NCBI GenBank assembly: GCA_030425425.1
Contig: JAUIAO010000010.1
Location: 1-64,000 of the forward strand
Direction of reading: 5' to 3'
DNA length: 64,000 nt
Source of the DNA: Bacteroidia bacterium
GTDB lineage: Bacteria > Bacteroidota > Bacteroidia > Cytophagales > Cyclobacteriaceae
Shown here in pieces: positions 33,806 to 44,837 of the stretch (positions are counted from its first letter, which is position 1; every line of letters starts with the position of its first letter). Position numbers and translations under genes: made by a program. A model generated the notes under the pieces. That model ran no database searches. It was not told where the DNA came from and saw nothing but the letters and a program-made list of their open reading frames with translations.

Positions 33806-35038
33806 TCACTCCATCCTCGCCATCTCCTCCCTCAATCGATCCTTATCCACATGCACATATACCATTGTGCTGTGGATATCATCGTGTCCAAGTAGCACCT
33901 GTAGGACTTCCAGGTGACCACCTCTCCTGAGGAATTCGGTAGCAAACGTGTGACGGGCAATATGACTGGTAACATGCTTTCGGATTCCTGCCTTAATCAT
34001 AATCTCTTTGAGATGCTTATTGGTTTTCTGTTCTGAAACAGAGTCAAAGAGAGGGCCTTTCCGAGAATGGATATATCCGAATGATTTATCAGTCAATGGT
34101 ACATTTACAACCTTGAGCTTCTTGGATCTGCCTTTATGCATGGTGAATTCAAGCATATCATCAATGATATTTTTCCAGGTAAGCTGGCGGACATCTGAAA
34201 ACCTTAATCCAGTATTGCAACAAAATAGAAAAAGATCGAGAACCTTTCTTTGCGCTTCAGTAATCTCAGCACTGAGGCTATAAGATTCTAATCTTTTCAA
34301 TTCATTCGGTGTTAGAAACACTAGCCTTCTGGTTTCTTTGGGCAGCTTATAATTTCTAACCGATTGAATGTTGAAGTTCTTACCCTTTTTTGAGGCAAGA
34401 ATTACATAAGTCTTGAAACGCTTGGTATAGCGATGTACAGTATTCAGATGGTAATCTTGCTTTCGACACCAACTCTCAAACTCCTCCATCAGATATTGAT
34501 CAAGCTCTGAGAATTGAATGTCTTTTCTAAAACGTCTAAGATTTTTGACGAGCGCGTGATCATCCTTTGCAGTATTCTCATCTATAAGATAGGCTTCCTT
34601 TCTCCGATCAATCTCCTTCTTCATCCAGTTCAGAAAACTATACCTGTTGTCATAGCCATCATAATCCTGCTTGAATTTCTCTACCGTCAGCGTCATATCA
34701 GAGTGACGGTAGTACATCATAATATCGTTGATCTTTGCTTTTTCCTTATTCACCAGGATATTATAGTCAGTGGCCTCCTGATCTCCTTTCCAGCGCTCTT
34801 TAAATATTCCTGACTTGTTATCGAATTTTTCTACTGGCCAGCTTACGTGAAGAGGTACGGTCGTACGCTTTGAATTGATGATCACCTGAAGGTAGACAGC
34901 AGCATCACCGTTTTCGGTTTGCTTATCCTTCCTGATCCTGCATGCTACACTAGCACGCATCACTTGACTTGAAATTCTTGTGTGAAAATTTAGCGCAATC
35001 CTCGATGAGGATTGCGCCTTGGTGACTTCTCTGGACAT
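33806..35038 (-). CDS. tyrosine-type site-specific integrase
   Basis: A 410-residue recombinase of the Bacteroidota phage type. The N-terminal part (about 25-120) is an arm-binding domain, 125-230 the core-binding SAM-like domain, and 235-410 the catalytic domain. Visible residues of the active site are Arg279 (TGLRFSD), His359 and Arg362 (HIARHT), His385 (LLGHDD) and Tyr394. It lies 71 bp from the 3' end of tRNA-Glu, so that tRNA is the likely attachment site. The gene is the right end of the prophage. Confidence 0.9.
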   Translation of the reverse strand: MSREVTKAQSSSRIALNFHTRISSQVMRASVACRIRKDKQTENGDAAVYLQVIINSKRTTVPLHVSWPVEKFDNKSGIFKERWKGDQEATDYNILVNKEKAKINDIMMYYRHSDMTLTVEKFKQDYDGYDNRYSFLNWMKKEIDRRKEAYLIDENTAKDDHALVKNLRRFRKDIQFSELDQYLMEEFESWCRKQDYHLNTVHRYTKRFKTYVILASKKGKNFNIQSVRNYKLPKETRRLVFLTPNELKRLESYSLSAEITEAQRKVLDLFLFCCNTGLRFSDVRQLTWKNIIDDMLEFTMHKGRSKKLKVVNVPLTDKSFGYIHSRKGPLFDSVSEQKTNKHLKEIMIKAGIRKHVTSHIARHTFATEFLRRGGHLEVLQVLLGHDDIHSTMVYVHVDKDRLREEMARME

Positions 35039-35109
35039 TTAAGAGTGAAACATGTGTGAAACATAAATCAGCCTCTAGAGCGTCCTGATGGGTATTATTA
35101 GAAAATCTG

Positions 35110-35181
35110 TAGTCCGTAGGGGAATCGAACCCCTGTTACCAGGATGAAAACCTGGCGTCCTAACCCCTAGACGAACGGACC
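35110..35181 (-). tRNA. tRNA-Glu (anticodon TTC)
   Basis: The 72-nt cloverleaf is clear on the minus strand: acceptor GGTCCGT pairs with ACGGACT (first pair G-U), the anticodon stem CCAGG/CCTGG closes the loop with TTC, and the T arm has GGTTCGATTCC. CCA is not encoded. The 3' end faces the integrase, so the crossover site probably lies at about 35100-35130. Confidence 0.92.
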
Positions 35182-35477
35182 ATTTTGATTTAACTCACTG
35201 ATTTTTGTCAGCTCGTTTTGTTTTGGTGGTGCAAAAATAGATATACCAATCATCTTTCCAAACATCGAGTGAAAAATTTTATAAAAAAAATTTCACCACA
35301 GAAAACCTGTAGAAAATCAGCCTTCGAATTTGAATTCTAATAAACTAAAAACGTTTTCATCTTCAATAATTTCAATCAATCCCTAATTCTTAATCAGAAA
35401 CCGAATATAATATGGCATCTGCAAATTTTAACTTTTTGTTAAAAGACAAAATACGTATAAAGTCATGATTAAGGAAA

Positions 35478-35508
35478 TTTGTTTCTGTGAATTCTAGGTT
35501 TAGATTTG
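35478..35508 (+). promoter_or_regulatory. gapA promoter (Bacteroidota type)
   Basis: TTTG (35478-35481), 19 nt, TAGATTTG (35501-35508) match the -33/-7 consensus exactly, giving a leader of about 40 nt. The rest of 35182-35551 is AT-rich and shows nothing else that I can call. Confidence 0.7.
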
Positions 35509-35539
35509 CGAAGAAAATAATTGGAATACGAACTTTTAA

Positions 35540-36559
<1,020 letters not shown>

Positions 36560-36595
36560 TCTTGATGTCAATCCAAGATTAATAATCACATTTAG

Positions 36596-36620
36596 AAGAG
36601 GCTCCATTTTGGAGCCTCTT
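36596..36620. terminator. intrinsic terminator after gapA
   Basis: A perfect 10-bp stem (36596-36605 with 36611-36620), loop ATTTT, followed by TTGTTTTC. Confidence 0.75.
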
Positions 36621-36693
36621 TTGTTTTCTCAAGTTTAATTCCAACCAAATCTTTCTCTAGTGCATCAAAAGTGACAAAACGTAAGGGAACATT

Positions 36694-37146
36694 ATGAGGA
36701 CCATAATTTATTTTGGATTGATACTATTAACTGTGATTTCATGTGAAGAAATAATAGATGGAGGTGGAGAATGTCCTGAAAATGCGAGTTGTCTGCCAAC
36801 AGAAGAAATGATGCAATCGGATTTAGATAGTATGAGAGCCATAATTATCGAGATCGTTCAATCTTCATCGTGTATAGAAAATACCGAATGTCACTTTGTA
36901 GGTTTTGGCAGTAAGCCTTGTGGTGGACCTTGGGAATACCTGATCTATTCTAATAGCATGGACACTGCTAATTTATTTTTCTTGATTGAAGAATATTACC
37001 AGTTGGAATATACACTCAACACCACCTATGGCAGAGGGTCAGACTGTGCAGTCCCAAATGAACCTGACAGTGTAATCTGTGAAAGCGAAGGATGCGTAGC
37101 TTATTATCAGGGGAACCCATTCACTGACAATGTTTGCTGCGACTAA
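36694..37146 (+). CDS. Cys-rich lipoprotein, unknown function
   Basis: A 150-residue protein with a short lipoprotein signal (VISC lipobox with Cys17). The mature part has about ten further Cys residues, likely disulfide-bonded outside the cytoplasm, around a FVGFGSKPCGGPWEYLIYS segment that I recall from other Bacteroidota lipoproteins without known function. It stands alone between gapA and a convergent kinase gene. Confidence 0.7.
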   Translation: MRTIIYFGLILLTVISCEEIIDGGGECPENASCLPTEEMMQSDLDSMRAIIIEIVQSSSCIENTECHFVGFGSKPCGGPWEYLIYSNSMDTANLFFLIEEYYQLEYTLNTTYGRGSDCAVPNEPDSVICESEGCVAYYQGNPFTDNVCCD

Positions 37147-37157
37147 TAAGTCTGGAA

Positions 37158-39362
37158 TCATATAGTGGCCAAGGCATTATAAAGCTTTTCCTGTTCAATT
37201 GGCTTCAATAATACTCCATCAAATAATCGGGCAAAATCCACGCTTTGACCTGCCATCACATCTGCAGTGAGCGCATAGATTGGAACTTCTTTGTTTGGAC
37301 CAGAATCAGATTTTCGAATCATTCTGGTAGCTTCAACCCCATCCAGACGAGGCATGTGTATATCCATGAGTATACAATCAAAAGGCTGACTTTGAGCAAG
37401 TTGAACAGCCTCCTCACCATTACCTGCATGAATAGTTCTGAGCCCCCAATTTTTCAACAATCGCATGGACACCATGGCATTCACCATATTATCCTCAGCG
37501 AGTAAAATTGTTTTATCCATCAAGGCGCGTTTACGTGAATCCAGTTTATCCTGCGGTGGTTCAGATCGTTGGAATGTCAATTCAAAATAAAAAGTAGACC
37601 CCTGACCTTCTTTGCTCTCCACTGTAATATCGGACGAATGCAGCTCCAAAATTTTCTTAACTATGGCCAGACCTAATCCTGACCCACCATATCTTTTGGT
37701 TTTGTGAAATTGTGGCTGAGTAAAACTATCAAACATCTCAGGAAGAAACTCTTCAGAAATACCAATACCAGTATCCTTTATCTCAAAATATAATCTATCC
37801 CCGTCTCCATCTTCTGTCGATCCTCGATGTTCGACCTTCACATTAACTTCTCCCCTATCCGTAAACTTAATAGCATTACTTACCAGGTTTCCAAGCACCT
37901 GAGAAATTCGAGTTTCGTCTACTAAATAGTAAGGATATACTTGCTCATCTATAAATAGGTTAAACTCTACTCCTTTTTCCAGAGCACTATTCTCATACGT
38001 ACTCTTAATATTTTTCATCAAAGTAGGAAAGTCCACAGGAATCGGCTGAATGCGTAATTTCCCTACATCCAATTTGTTGAAATCTAAAATATCATTGATG
38101 ATACGTAAAAGATTACTAGTGCTGAAGCTCAGCGATTTTAGCAAACCAATCTGATCCACTCTTGGATTGTCTTGAAGCAAGGAAGTGATAGTTGTTACTG
38201 CATTGAGAGGCGTTCTTATTTCATGACTCATGGTAGAGAGAAAGTCCTGTTTCATCTTGGAAGCTTGCTCAGCCTTTCTCTGCTTCTCCAATATTTCGGC
38301 TTTCTCCTTTTGATTTTCTGCATCCCATTGCAATCGCTCCATGGTAGTCACGGCCTCATAGCTATCTATTACTTTCTGGGTTTGAGCACCCAACAATTCT
38401 TCACGATCAGCTAAATACTCTTCCATATGAGCAATAGCTTTTTCTAACTCCCCTTTCTTTTTGTATATCTTGTAGAGCAGTTGATTACTTTTTGATTTTA
38501 TCAATGTTAGGTTGTACATAGAGGCGAAGGTGATGGCTCCTTTCAGCGACTTGATGGCCTGATCATAATCGCCTGCCTCAAAATGCATTTCACCAAGCTT
38601 GCGATAGCAAAGTCCAAGCCCCAAATGTTCTCCTGCCTCACGATGAAGACGGATAGCTTCCTGATAGGCGTCATTGGCCCGATCAAAAAAACCTTTCTTC
38701 ATGTAAACCTTGCCCTTACCATATAAGGTATACGCCAACCCTCGGGTGTCATGTGACTTTTGCTTCATCTGAAAAGCTTTTTCTATTAGCTCTTCAGCTC
38801 CCATGACTTCATCCAGCTTTAGTAGAACACCAGAAAGCGCATTGTATGCATCTGATTCCAAATCCAGCTCACCAGCCTTTTTTGCAGCATCTATGGATTT
38901 TTCATAAGCCATGATTGCGTTATGATGATCTCCAAAATATTCGTATATCGCACCCAGTGAATTTTGCACTCTAGCGATATTGAAGAAATCCTCGGTCTTA
39001 TTATAAATAGTGAGAGAGTCTAACAGATAAACCAGACTCAAATAGAAATCCTCACCTCGATAATAAATTTCTGCTAACTGAAATTTACTTGTAGCTTGCT
39101 TATATTCATCACCTATAACCTCATAAATCCCTATTGCTTCCTTGATATGGTGAATGGCATGCTTGGTTTCACCCAAAGATTCATAGACTTCTGACAATTT
39201 GAACAAGCTTCGAGCTATCAACCCTGCATCATCCAGAGTTAAGCTCTTTTCATACGCTCTCTTGGCTATTTCCAGAGCACTATACAAGTCCTGATTCGGT
39301 TTACTGGCACTCCCAATAAACTGCAAAACTCGTTGTGCATCCGTCAGATCGGTGTAATACAT
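37158..39362 (-). CDS. cytoplasmic TPR hybrid histidine kinase with receiver domain
   Basis: A 734-residue signalling protein with no membrane segment. Tetratricopeptide repeats fill about 1-320, then a coiled coil leads into the DHp domain (phospho-His in SHEIRTPLN, about 380), the HATPase domain with N, G1 and G2 boxes (about 490-600), and a receiver domain whose phospho-Asp lies in CILMDIHMP (about 665). TPRs probably sense a cytoplasmic partner. There is no response-regulator gene beside it, so it is an orphan hybrid kinase. Confidence 0.85.
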   Translation of the reverse strand: MYYTDLTDAQRVLQFIGSASKPNQDLYSALEIAKRAYEKSLTLDDAGLIARSLFKLSEVYESLGETKHAIHHIKEAIGIYEVIGDEYKQATSKFQLAEIYYRGEDFYLSLVYLLDSLTIYNKTEDFFNIARVQNSLGAIYEYFGDHHNAIMAYEKSIDAAKKAGELDLESDAYNALSGVLLKLDEVMGAEELIEKAFQMKQKSHDTRGLAYTLYGKGKVYMKKGFFDRANDAYQEAIRLHREAGEHLGLGLCYRKLGEMHFEAGDYDQAIKSLKGAITFASMYNLTLIKSKSNQLLYKIYKKKGELEKAIAHMEEYLADREELLGAQTQKVIDSYEAVTTMERLQWDAENQKEKAEILEKQRKAEQASKMKQDFLSTMSHEIRTPLNAVTTITSLLQDNPRVDQIGLLKSLSFSTSNLLRIINDILDFNKLDVGKLRIQPIPVDFPTLMKNIKSTYENSALEKGVEFNLFIDEQVYPYYLVDETRISQVLGNLVSNAIKFTDRGEVNVKVEHRGSTEDGDGDRLYFEIKDTGIGISEEFLPEMFDSFTQPQFHKTKRYGGSGLGLAIVKKILELHSSDITVESKEGQGSTFYFELTFQRSEPPQDKLDSRKRALMDKTILLAEDNMVNAMVSMRLLKNWGLRTIHAGNGEEAVQLAQSQPFDCILMDIHMPRLDGVEATRMIRKSDSGPNKEVPIYALTADVMAGQSVDFARLFDGVLLKPIEQEKLYNALATI

Positions 39363-39426
39363 AGGCTAGGTTAAATCAGGCATGAAAATACACAATCCAA
39401 TCATTAACCTTATCGTATTTGATTAG

Positions 39427-40272
39427 TTATTCGTTTTTTAGCTGCTTTAATAGCACATTGCTTCCTACACCAAGTATAACTAAACCCATGCCTACATAGG
39501 TCATCAGGTTGAATGTCTCATCGAACAATAGCCAACCAAAACCCAGTGCATAAACAATCCCAACATAATTGAGAATAGATACCTTGGATAACTCTTCAGT
39601 TTGATAAGACTTAGTCATAAAAAATTGGGCAATTTGGGTAAAAATGCCTACTGCGAGTAAGATCAACCAGTCCCATCCCACGGGCTGCACCCACACAAAG
39701 GCAGACCAAATCCCTGTTATTGGTAACATCACCAATGGAAAGTAAAAAATGATCACGAGTGGGTGCTCTGAGTTCTTGAGCATTCTAATAAAATTATAAG
39801 CCAGCCCCATAAACAAGGAAGCTCCTACACCCATTACCAAATGAATCCACGAAATTCGGTGATCGAAACCCTGAACAACCACTACACCGGAAAATGAAAC
39901 TGCAAAAAATATCCATTGCCAAGGTTTTACTTTCTCTTTCACCAGAACCATCCCAAGAATGGCCGTGAAAATAGGCGCTAAATACTGTAAGGTGGAAGCA
40001 GTAGCCAGTGGAATTTGCTGAAGTAAATGAAAGTACGTAATCAATGCCGTTGCTCCTGCAATTCCCCGGAGTATTAAAACAGGCTTGTTGTTTCCCCAAA
40101 CACTTACATTTTGTCGCTTGAGGTAATACATGCTGATAACCAAAGAGATGATGGATCGAAACAGAATAATCTCAATTGCCGGAATATGAGGTATAGCTTT
40201 TACACAGACTTTCATCAAAGTGAAAGTGAATGTAGCTAACAACATAAATTTTACACCTTGCGATAATTTCAC
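39427..40272 (-). CDS. EamA/DMT-family transporter
   Basis: A 281-residue membrane protein with ten predicted hydrophobic helices in two EamA halves, the usual drug/metabolite exporter design (RhaT/YdcZ superfamily). Substrate cannot be told. Its ATG overlaps the stop of the ABC ATPase gene (40269-40272), so the two are cotranscribed although they need not work together. Confidence 0.8.
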   Translation of the reverse strand: MKLSQGVKFMLLATFTFTLMKVCVKAIPHIPAIEIILFRSIISLVISMYYLKRQNVSVWGNNKPVLILRGIAGATALITYFHLLQQIPLATASTLQYLAPIFTAILGMVLVKEKVKPWQWIFFAVSFSGVVVVQGFDHRISWIHLVMGVGASLFMGLAYNFIRMLKNSEHPLVIIFYFPLVMLPITGIWSAFVWVQPVGWDWLILLAVGIFTQIAQFFMTKSYQTEELSKVSILNYVGIVYALGFGWLLFDETFNLMTYVGMGLVILGVGSNVLLKQLKNE

Positions 40273-40919
40273 AATATCACGCCATCTTCTATTACCAACT
40301 TACGATCAGCCATATCTGCTAACTCATTGTTATGGGTAACAACCACGAAGGTTTGATTAAGATCTTTTCTAAGGTCGAAAAACAGCTGATGAAGCTCCTC
40401 TGCATTTTTAGAATCTAAGTTTCCGCTCGGCTCATCCGCAAAAATCAAAGCCGGCTTATTGATGAGGGCTCTTGCCACAGATACTCTCTGCTGTTCTCCT
40501 CCACTGAGCTCAGAAGGCTTATGATCTATTCGGCCCGAAAGCCCAAGCATTTCTAGTAATCCATTGGCAGATGATGATAACTCGTGTTTAGACTTACCAG
40601 CGATCATCCCAGGAATCATGACATTCTCCAGTGCCGAAAATTCTGGTAAGAGATTATGAAACTGAAAAATAAAACCAATGTTAAGATTTCGAAAAGCTGC
40701 CATTTTCTTGTGACTCATTCGAAACACATCTTGGTCCTTGATGAATGTCTTGCCTGAATCCGGGGTATCCAAAGTACCTAGAATATGTAGCAACGTGCTT
40801 TTCCCGGCCCCTGAAGCTCCAACGACACTGACTATTTCACCCTCTTTGATATGTAAATCAATTCCCTTGAGGACTTGAAGCTTACCATATGACTTGGTTA
40901 TTCTCTCAGCTTTTAACAT
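40269..40919 (-). CDS. ABC transporter ATP-binding protein, LolD-like
   Basis: A 216-residue ATPase with Walker [10 protein letters not shown] (34-42), signature LSGGEQQR (about 140) and Walker B LIFADEP, plus the H-loop in VVTHN. The [18 protein letters not shown] region is typical of LolD/MacB-type ATPases that drive outer-membrane lipoprotein release or related MacB transporters. No permease is adjacent; it would have to be encoded elsewhere. The gene leads a two-gene operon with an EamA transporter. Confidence 0.8.
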   Translation of the reverse strand: MLKAERITKSYGKLQVLKGIDLHIKEGEIVSVVGASGAGKSTLLHILGTLDTPDSGKTFIKDQDVFRMSHKKMAAFRNLNIGFIFQFHNLLPEFSALENVMIPGMIAGKSKHELSSSANGLLEMLGLSGRIDHKPSELSGGEQQRVSVARALINKPALIFADEPSGNLDSKNAEELHQLFFDLRKDLNQTFVVVTHNNELADMADRKLVIEDGVIL

Positions 40920-41032
40920 TGTGTAAAGTTATTTGCTTTTGACTTTTGGGCTTGGGTTTCCATAAAAAGAACCCTGTAAAATATTTATCCCCTAATAACC
41001 AATAACTTAATGACTAGTAAACGACTAAGCTC

Positions 41033-41063
41033 TTGAAAAAACACAGTGATTAGCGTAGATTCG
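41033..41063 (+). promoter_or_regulatory. candidate sucC promoter
   Basis: TTG at 41033-41035, 20 nt, TAGATTCG (41056-41063), one base away from TAnnTTTG, 21 bp upstream of the ATG. Confidence 0.45.
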
Positions 41064-41083
41064 CAAACAAAAAAGATTACAGC

Positions 41084-42295
41084 ATGAACATCCATGAATA
41101 TCAAGCCAAAGAAGTACTAAAAAGTTTTGGTGTAACCATTCAGGAAGGTATAGTGGCCGACACCCCTGAAAAAGCAAAAGAAGCAGCCAAAGAACTCAAT
41201 GCCACTACCGGAACAGAATGGTATGTGGTAAAAGCACAAATTCATGCCGGTGGTAGAGGTAAAGGAAAAGTGAAAGAAACCGGATCAAACGGTGTGGTTT
41301 TGGCAAAAAGCCTTGACGAAGTGGCACCTAAGGCTAAGGATATCCTTGGTGGAACATTGGTTACTCACCAGACTGGTCCTGATGGTAAAAAAGTGAATAA
41401 AGTATTGATTGCTCAGGATGTGTATTACCCGGGCGAATCAGAGCCAAAGGAATATTATTTATCAATTTTGCTGGACAGAGCTATGGGTTGTAATGTGATC
41501 ATGGCTTCCACTGAGGGAGGAATGGACATTGAGACTGTAGCGGAAGAAACTCCAGAAAAAATCGTAAAAGAATGGATTGATCCTGCAGTTGGACTTCAGG
41601 GTTTCCAGGCAAGAAAAGTGGCTTTCGCCCTTGGTTTGGAAGGTCAGGCTTTCAAGGAAATGGTTAAATTCATTTTCTCACTTTACAAGGCATATGAGGC
41701 TACAGACAGTTCTCAGTTTGAGATCAACCCTGTATTGAAAACATCTGACAACAAGATTTTGGCTGTAGATGCTAAAGTAAATCTTGATGACAATGCACTC
41801 TATCGTCACAAAGATATCGCTGAGATGCGTGACCTTACTGAGGAAGATCCATTAGAAGTAGAAGCCGGACAGAGTGGTCTAAACTACGTGAAGCTTGATG
41901 GAAACGTAGGATGTATGGTGAATGGTGCTGGTCTTGCAATGGCTACTATGGACATCATCAAGCTTTCTGGTGGTGAGCCTGCTAACTTCCTTGATGTAGG
42001 AGGAGGAGCAAATGCTCAAACTGTAGAAGCAGGTTTCAGAATTATCCTGAAAGACCCTAACGTAAAAGCAATACTTATCAACATATTCGGTGGTATCGTA
42101 AGATGCGACAGGGTAGCGAATGGTGTGGTAGAAGCTTATAAAAACATTGGCGAGATCAAAGTACCTATTATCGTGAGACTTCAGGGAACTAACGCTGAAG
42201 AAGGCGCTAAAATCATTGATGAGTCTGGATTGAAAGTGGTATCAGCAGTAGTGTTGAAAGATGCTGCTGATAAAGTGAAAGAAGTTTTGGCTTAG
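41084..42295 (+). CDS. sucC: succinyl-CoA synthetase beta subunit
   Basis: A 403-residue ATP-grasp enzyme subunit of the TCA cycle, forming succinate and ATP (or GTP) from succinyl-CoA with the alpha subunit SucD. The N-terminal ATP-grasp domain ([12 protein letters not shown] start, [12 protein letters not shown] nucleotide loop) and the C-terminal CoA-ligase domain ([20 protein letters not shown]) are complete. No sucD follows; in Bacteroidota the two are often separate. The stop codon lies within a REP palindrome. Confidence 0.95.
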   Translation: MNIHEYQAKEVLKSFGVTIQEGIVADTPEKAKEAAKELNATTGTEWYVVKAQIHAGGRGKGKVKETGSNGVVLAKSLDEVAPKAKDILGGTLVTHQTGPDGKKVNKVLIAQDVYYPGESEPKEYYLSILLDRAMGCNVIMASTEGGMDIETVAEETPEKIVKEWIDPAVGLQGFQARKVAFALGLEGQAFKEMVKFIFSLYKAYEATDSSQFEINPVLKTSDNKILAVDAKVNLDDNALYRHKDIAEMRDLTEEDPLEVEAGQSGLNYVKLDGNVGCMVNGAGLAMATMDIIKLSGGEPANFLDVGGGANAQTVEAGFRIILKDPNVKAILINIFGGIVRCDRVANGVVEAYKNIGEIKVPIIVRLQGTNAEEGAKIIDESGLKVVSAVVLKDAADKVKEVLA

Positions 42296-42314
42296 TCTTT
42301 GACAAGCTCAGACT
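42294..42314 (-). repeat. REP-like palindrome at the end of sucC
   Basis: Reverse-orientation TGAGCTTGTCAAA core with 5-bp arms (42294-42298 with 42310-42314), overlapping the sucC stop. It shows that the phage-borne repeat family also exists in the chromosome. Confidence 0.5.
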
Positions 42315-42329
42315 TTAAAAACTCCCCGT

Positions 42330-42498
42330 CCCTCCTTGACAAGGAGGGAGAATGGAAAAGAAAATGTTTAGAAAGGCTGCCTGAGGGTGGCCTTTTCTAT
42401 TTTCAAACTATCAATTTATGATTTGAATTGAAAAATACAATTTATAAAACCACCCCTTAATCCCCTACTTAATAAGGAGGGGGCAGGGGGAGGTTATT
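42330..42498. repeat. two GC-rich inverted repeats of the CCTCCTT/AAGGAGG family
   Basis: The first is 42330-42348 (8-bp stem, 3-nt loop). The second, 42450-42498, is the fullest copy: CACCCCT, then a CCCCTACTT/AATAAGGAGGGG stem, and a GGAGGTTATTA tail whose last bases form the stop of the minus-strand gene. Confidence 0.6.
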
Positions 42499-44083
42499 AC
42501 TTCTTACCAAATTTCCTAAATGCCTGCACTGTCTGATAGATTAGTGTAACTATGACCACCTTGCAAAATAGCAACCAAGCTTTGATCCCAGCAGGAAGCA
42601 CATCAGTAGAGATGTCAGCGTCTAAACCGTTCAACTCGTATATATAACCCCATTTCTTCCAGATATGAGAAGCGGGATTCATAAACTCCACAAATTCCGA
42701 AAAGTACTTTTCTTTCAGCACCAATAGAGCATTCCCCTGAGGCGCTATGAATATTATCAACCAATTATACATTAACAATCCAATGACAAAAAGCATCAGC
42801 ACACCTTTTACCCAGCTTGTTCCGAAATTGGTTGTGTATTTATTGAATGCAAGTGTCATCTTATCCCAAAAGTGCTTCTCCCACTTCAATTCTGAATAAT
42901 GCGCATCCAATTCCCTGGCCTGATAAGTTAAGGCCTCTGTCCTATTACCTTGATTTTGATGAATGATCTTGAGCTGCTCATTAAAAAGCTTGACTTGTTT
43001 GGGTTTGATTGCATAATAATTCGTTTTACCAACTGTATTAATAGACTTGATTTCCTGTGGAAAGTCAGTTTCAGCAATAAAAGTCTTGGTTATGTCACTA
43101 TTCTCGAAAGCCAGAAAACTAAAACCCTCAAACTTATTACCTATCATTTCAATCTTATCAAAGCTGGATCGGGTAAATTCCAAAAATCCTTTACCTTTCT
43201 CAAGTGGCCCCACGTCAGTCATCCTGAGAGTAGTGGCAAGGTGACAATCTGTAAATCGAAGTGAGTGGCATCTGACTTTATCTATAAATAGCTTTTTAGG
43301 AAAAATTGAGCCTCTACCCATTATGATAAGACTCTGAGTATTTAAGTGACTTATTTGACATGAATGCCTAATAACACCACCATGAAAATGAAGCTTTCCA
43401 ATTTGCTTGCACATAAAGAATTTTAAATGGCCAACTTCAGACTCTTCTGACATTAAAAATTTATCAATACAAGCTCCCCGCGATGCTGATAAATCTGCAA
43501 TTCTTGACTGACCTAGTATCTCTAATTGGTTTAACAGACAATTTTCTGTGAATATAGCTCGGGTAATTTGAGCAGCATCTGTTAATAATATCAAATCAAT
43601 TTTGAGAACTCCAGTTATATATAATCGATTTATCTTAGAATAATCGGAAAGAGAAACCCTTTCTATACTTGGTGTTTGAAAAAGCTCAAGCTTACCAATT
43701 ATCGCAGAATCAGTAAAGTGCAGGTTTTTAACAGTACTTTTACCTCCTATTTGCAGATTGCTTACTTGAGAATCTCCAAAAATTCGAATTCCTCCAATTT
43801 CGGGGTTTTCAAAGAAATTCAAATTTTCAATATTTACTGATTTCATTCCAAGCCAATTGATTTTAGAGTTTCCTGAAAGATCAATTGAAAATGGATAATT
43901 TCCTTCAAGACATACAGAATCAACTTCAAGATCAAAGACAGATATATGGCCAATATTCTCAGAGAATTTTTCTAAACAGTTTTTCTCCATCCCTCCTTCA
44001 AGAGAAAGACTCACAGTCTCCCCTCTCAACAATCTTTCAAACTCCTCTGGTGTGGCACGTAATCGCTTTGTCTCTTCTTCCAT
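42497..44083 (-). CDS. beta-solenoid membrane protein, unknown function
   Basis: A 528-residue protein. About the first 330 residues form irregular 20-25-residue repeats with patterns of Leu/Ile strands and short turns, as in pentapeptide-like or right-handed beta solenoids. Then a helical region (KQVKLFNEQLKIIHQNQGNRTEA) and two hydrophobic helices (about 425-445 and 500-520) around an amphipathic loop. The same C-terminal end is common in Bacteroidota membrane proteins paired with pentapeptide repeats. The gene is bracketed by GC-rich inverted repeats on both sides. Confidence 0.55.
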   Translation of the reverse strand: MEEETKRLRATPEEFERLLRGETVSLSLEGGMEKNCLEKFSENIGHISVFDLEVDSVCLEGNYPFSIDLSGNSKINWLGMKSVNIENLNFFENPEIGGIRIFGDSQVSNLQIGGKSTVKNLHFTDSAIIGKLELFQTPSIERVSLSDYSKINRLYITGVLKIDLILLTDAAQITRAIFTENCLLNQLEILGQSRIADLSASRGACIDKFLMSEESEVGHLKFFMCKQIGKLHFHGGVIRHSCQISHLNTQSLIIMGRGSIFPKKLFIDKVRCHSLRFTDCHLATTLRMTDVGPLEKGKGFLEFTRSSFDKIEMIGNKFEGFSFLAFENSDITKTFIAETDFPQEIKSINTVGKTNYYAIKPKQVKLFNEQLKIIHQNQGNRTEALTYQARELDAHYSELKWEKHFWDKMTLAFNKYTTNFGTSWVKGVLMLFVIGLLMYNWLIIFIAPQGNALLVLKEKYFSEFVEFMNPASHIWKKWGYIYELNGLDADISTDVLPAGIKAWLLFCKVVIVTLIYQTVQAFRKFGKK

Positions 44084-44174
44084 AATCGGTAAATTAGTCA
44101 GTGGAAGTTAGTGAATAGTGGTATCATGGCAAATATTTAGCTTATGAAACCACTTGGAATTGGATATTTATAAA

Positions 44175-44340
44175 ACCACCCCTAAATCCCCTCCTTATGA
44201 AGGAGGTGGCAGGGTCAAAATCTTGACTTGCCTACCACTTTTTATATGAGAACTCCTGACACACCGCTATCCTAATTGTCCACATCCTACTTTCCGCCAC
44301 GTCACTCCTCCTTACCAAGGAGGAGCCGGAGGAGGTTTAA
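44175..44340. repeat. GC-rich inverted repeats upstream of the DUF559 gene
   Basis: Copy one at 44175-44214 resembles the element at 42450. Copy two at 44300-44340 has a perfect 9-bp stem (44305-44313 with 44317-44325) and a GGAGGAGGTTTA tail. It is almost identical to the element at 44838-44877 on the other side of the gene. Confidence 0.6.
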
Positions 44341-44405
44341 ACCTGTCCAGGGTAACGATCGACCGAGTGAGGTTATTATTTAACTCAATTCCACTATCTT
44401 CACTC

Positions 44406-44762
44406 ATGCCTGAACAGCTACATAACAAACCAGAATTAATCAAACAACGCAAGGCACTTCGAAGAGAGGCTACACCTGAAGAAAACCTACTTTGGGAATA
44501 TCTCAGAAATAGAAAGCTGATGAGTAAGAAATTCAGAAGACAGCACAGTTTTGGCTACTACATCCTCCATTTCTACTGTCCGGAAGAAAAACTAGCCGTG
44601 GAGCTGGATGGATTCTATCACTTCACTAAGGAAGGTCAAGAGCATGATCAGGAAGGAGACCAATTCCTTAAAGCTCATAACATCAAAGTCCTAAGAATCA
44701 ATAACAGCGAACTCAAAGAAGATATCAAACTGGTTTTGGAGAAAATTGCGAATTGTTTTTAA
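44406..44762 (+). CDS. DUF559 (Vsr-like) endonuclease domain protein
   Basis: A 118-residue protein of the DUF559 family, related to very-short-patch repair and restriction endonucleases. It shows the N-terminal LRREATPEENLLWEYLRNRKL pattern, a KFRRQHSFGYYILHFYCPEEKLAVELDGFYH core with PD-(D/E)xK-like acidic residues, and the C-terminal VLRINNSEL strand. An in-frame GTG at 44367 lies in repeat sequence, so the ATG at 44406 is chosen. Direct copies of a GC-rich palindrome flank the gene. Function in the cell is unknown. Confidence 0.8.
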   Translation: MPEQLHNKPELIKQRKALRREATPEENLLWEYLRNRKLMSKKFRRQHSFGYYILHFYCPEEKLAVELDGFYHFTKEGQEHDQEGDQFLKAHNIKVLRINNSELKEDIKLVLEKIANCF

Positions 44763-44837
44763 GAAAACAACTGAATTTACACCCCTGAACCCCCTTCTTA
44801 ATATGGAGTGCTATAACACTCAAAACATTTTGCATCC

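Noticed and set aside
44367-44405. GTG extension of the DUF559 protein
   Set aside because: The extra codons lie in repeat-derived sequence; the ATG at 44406 fits the family start.
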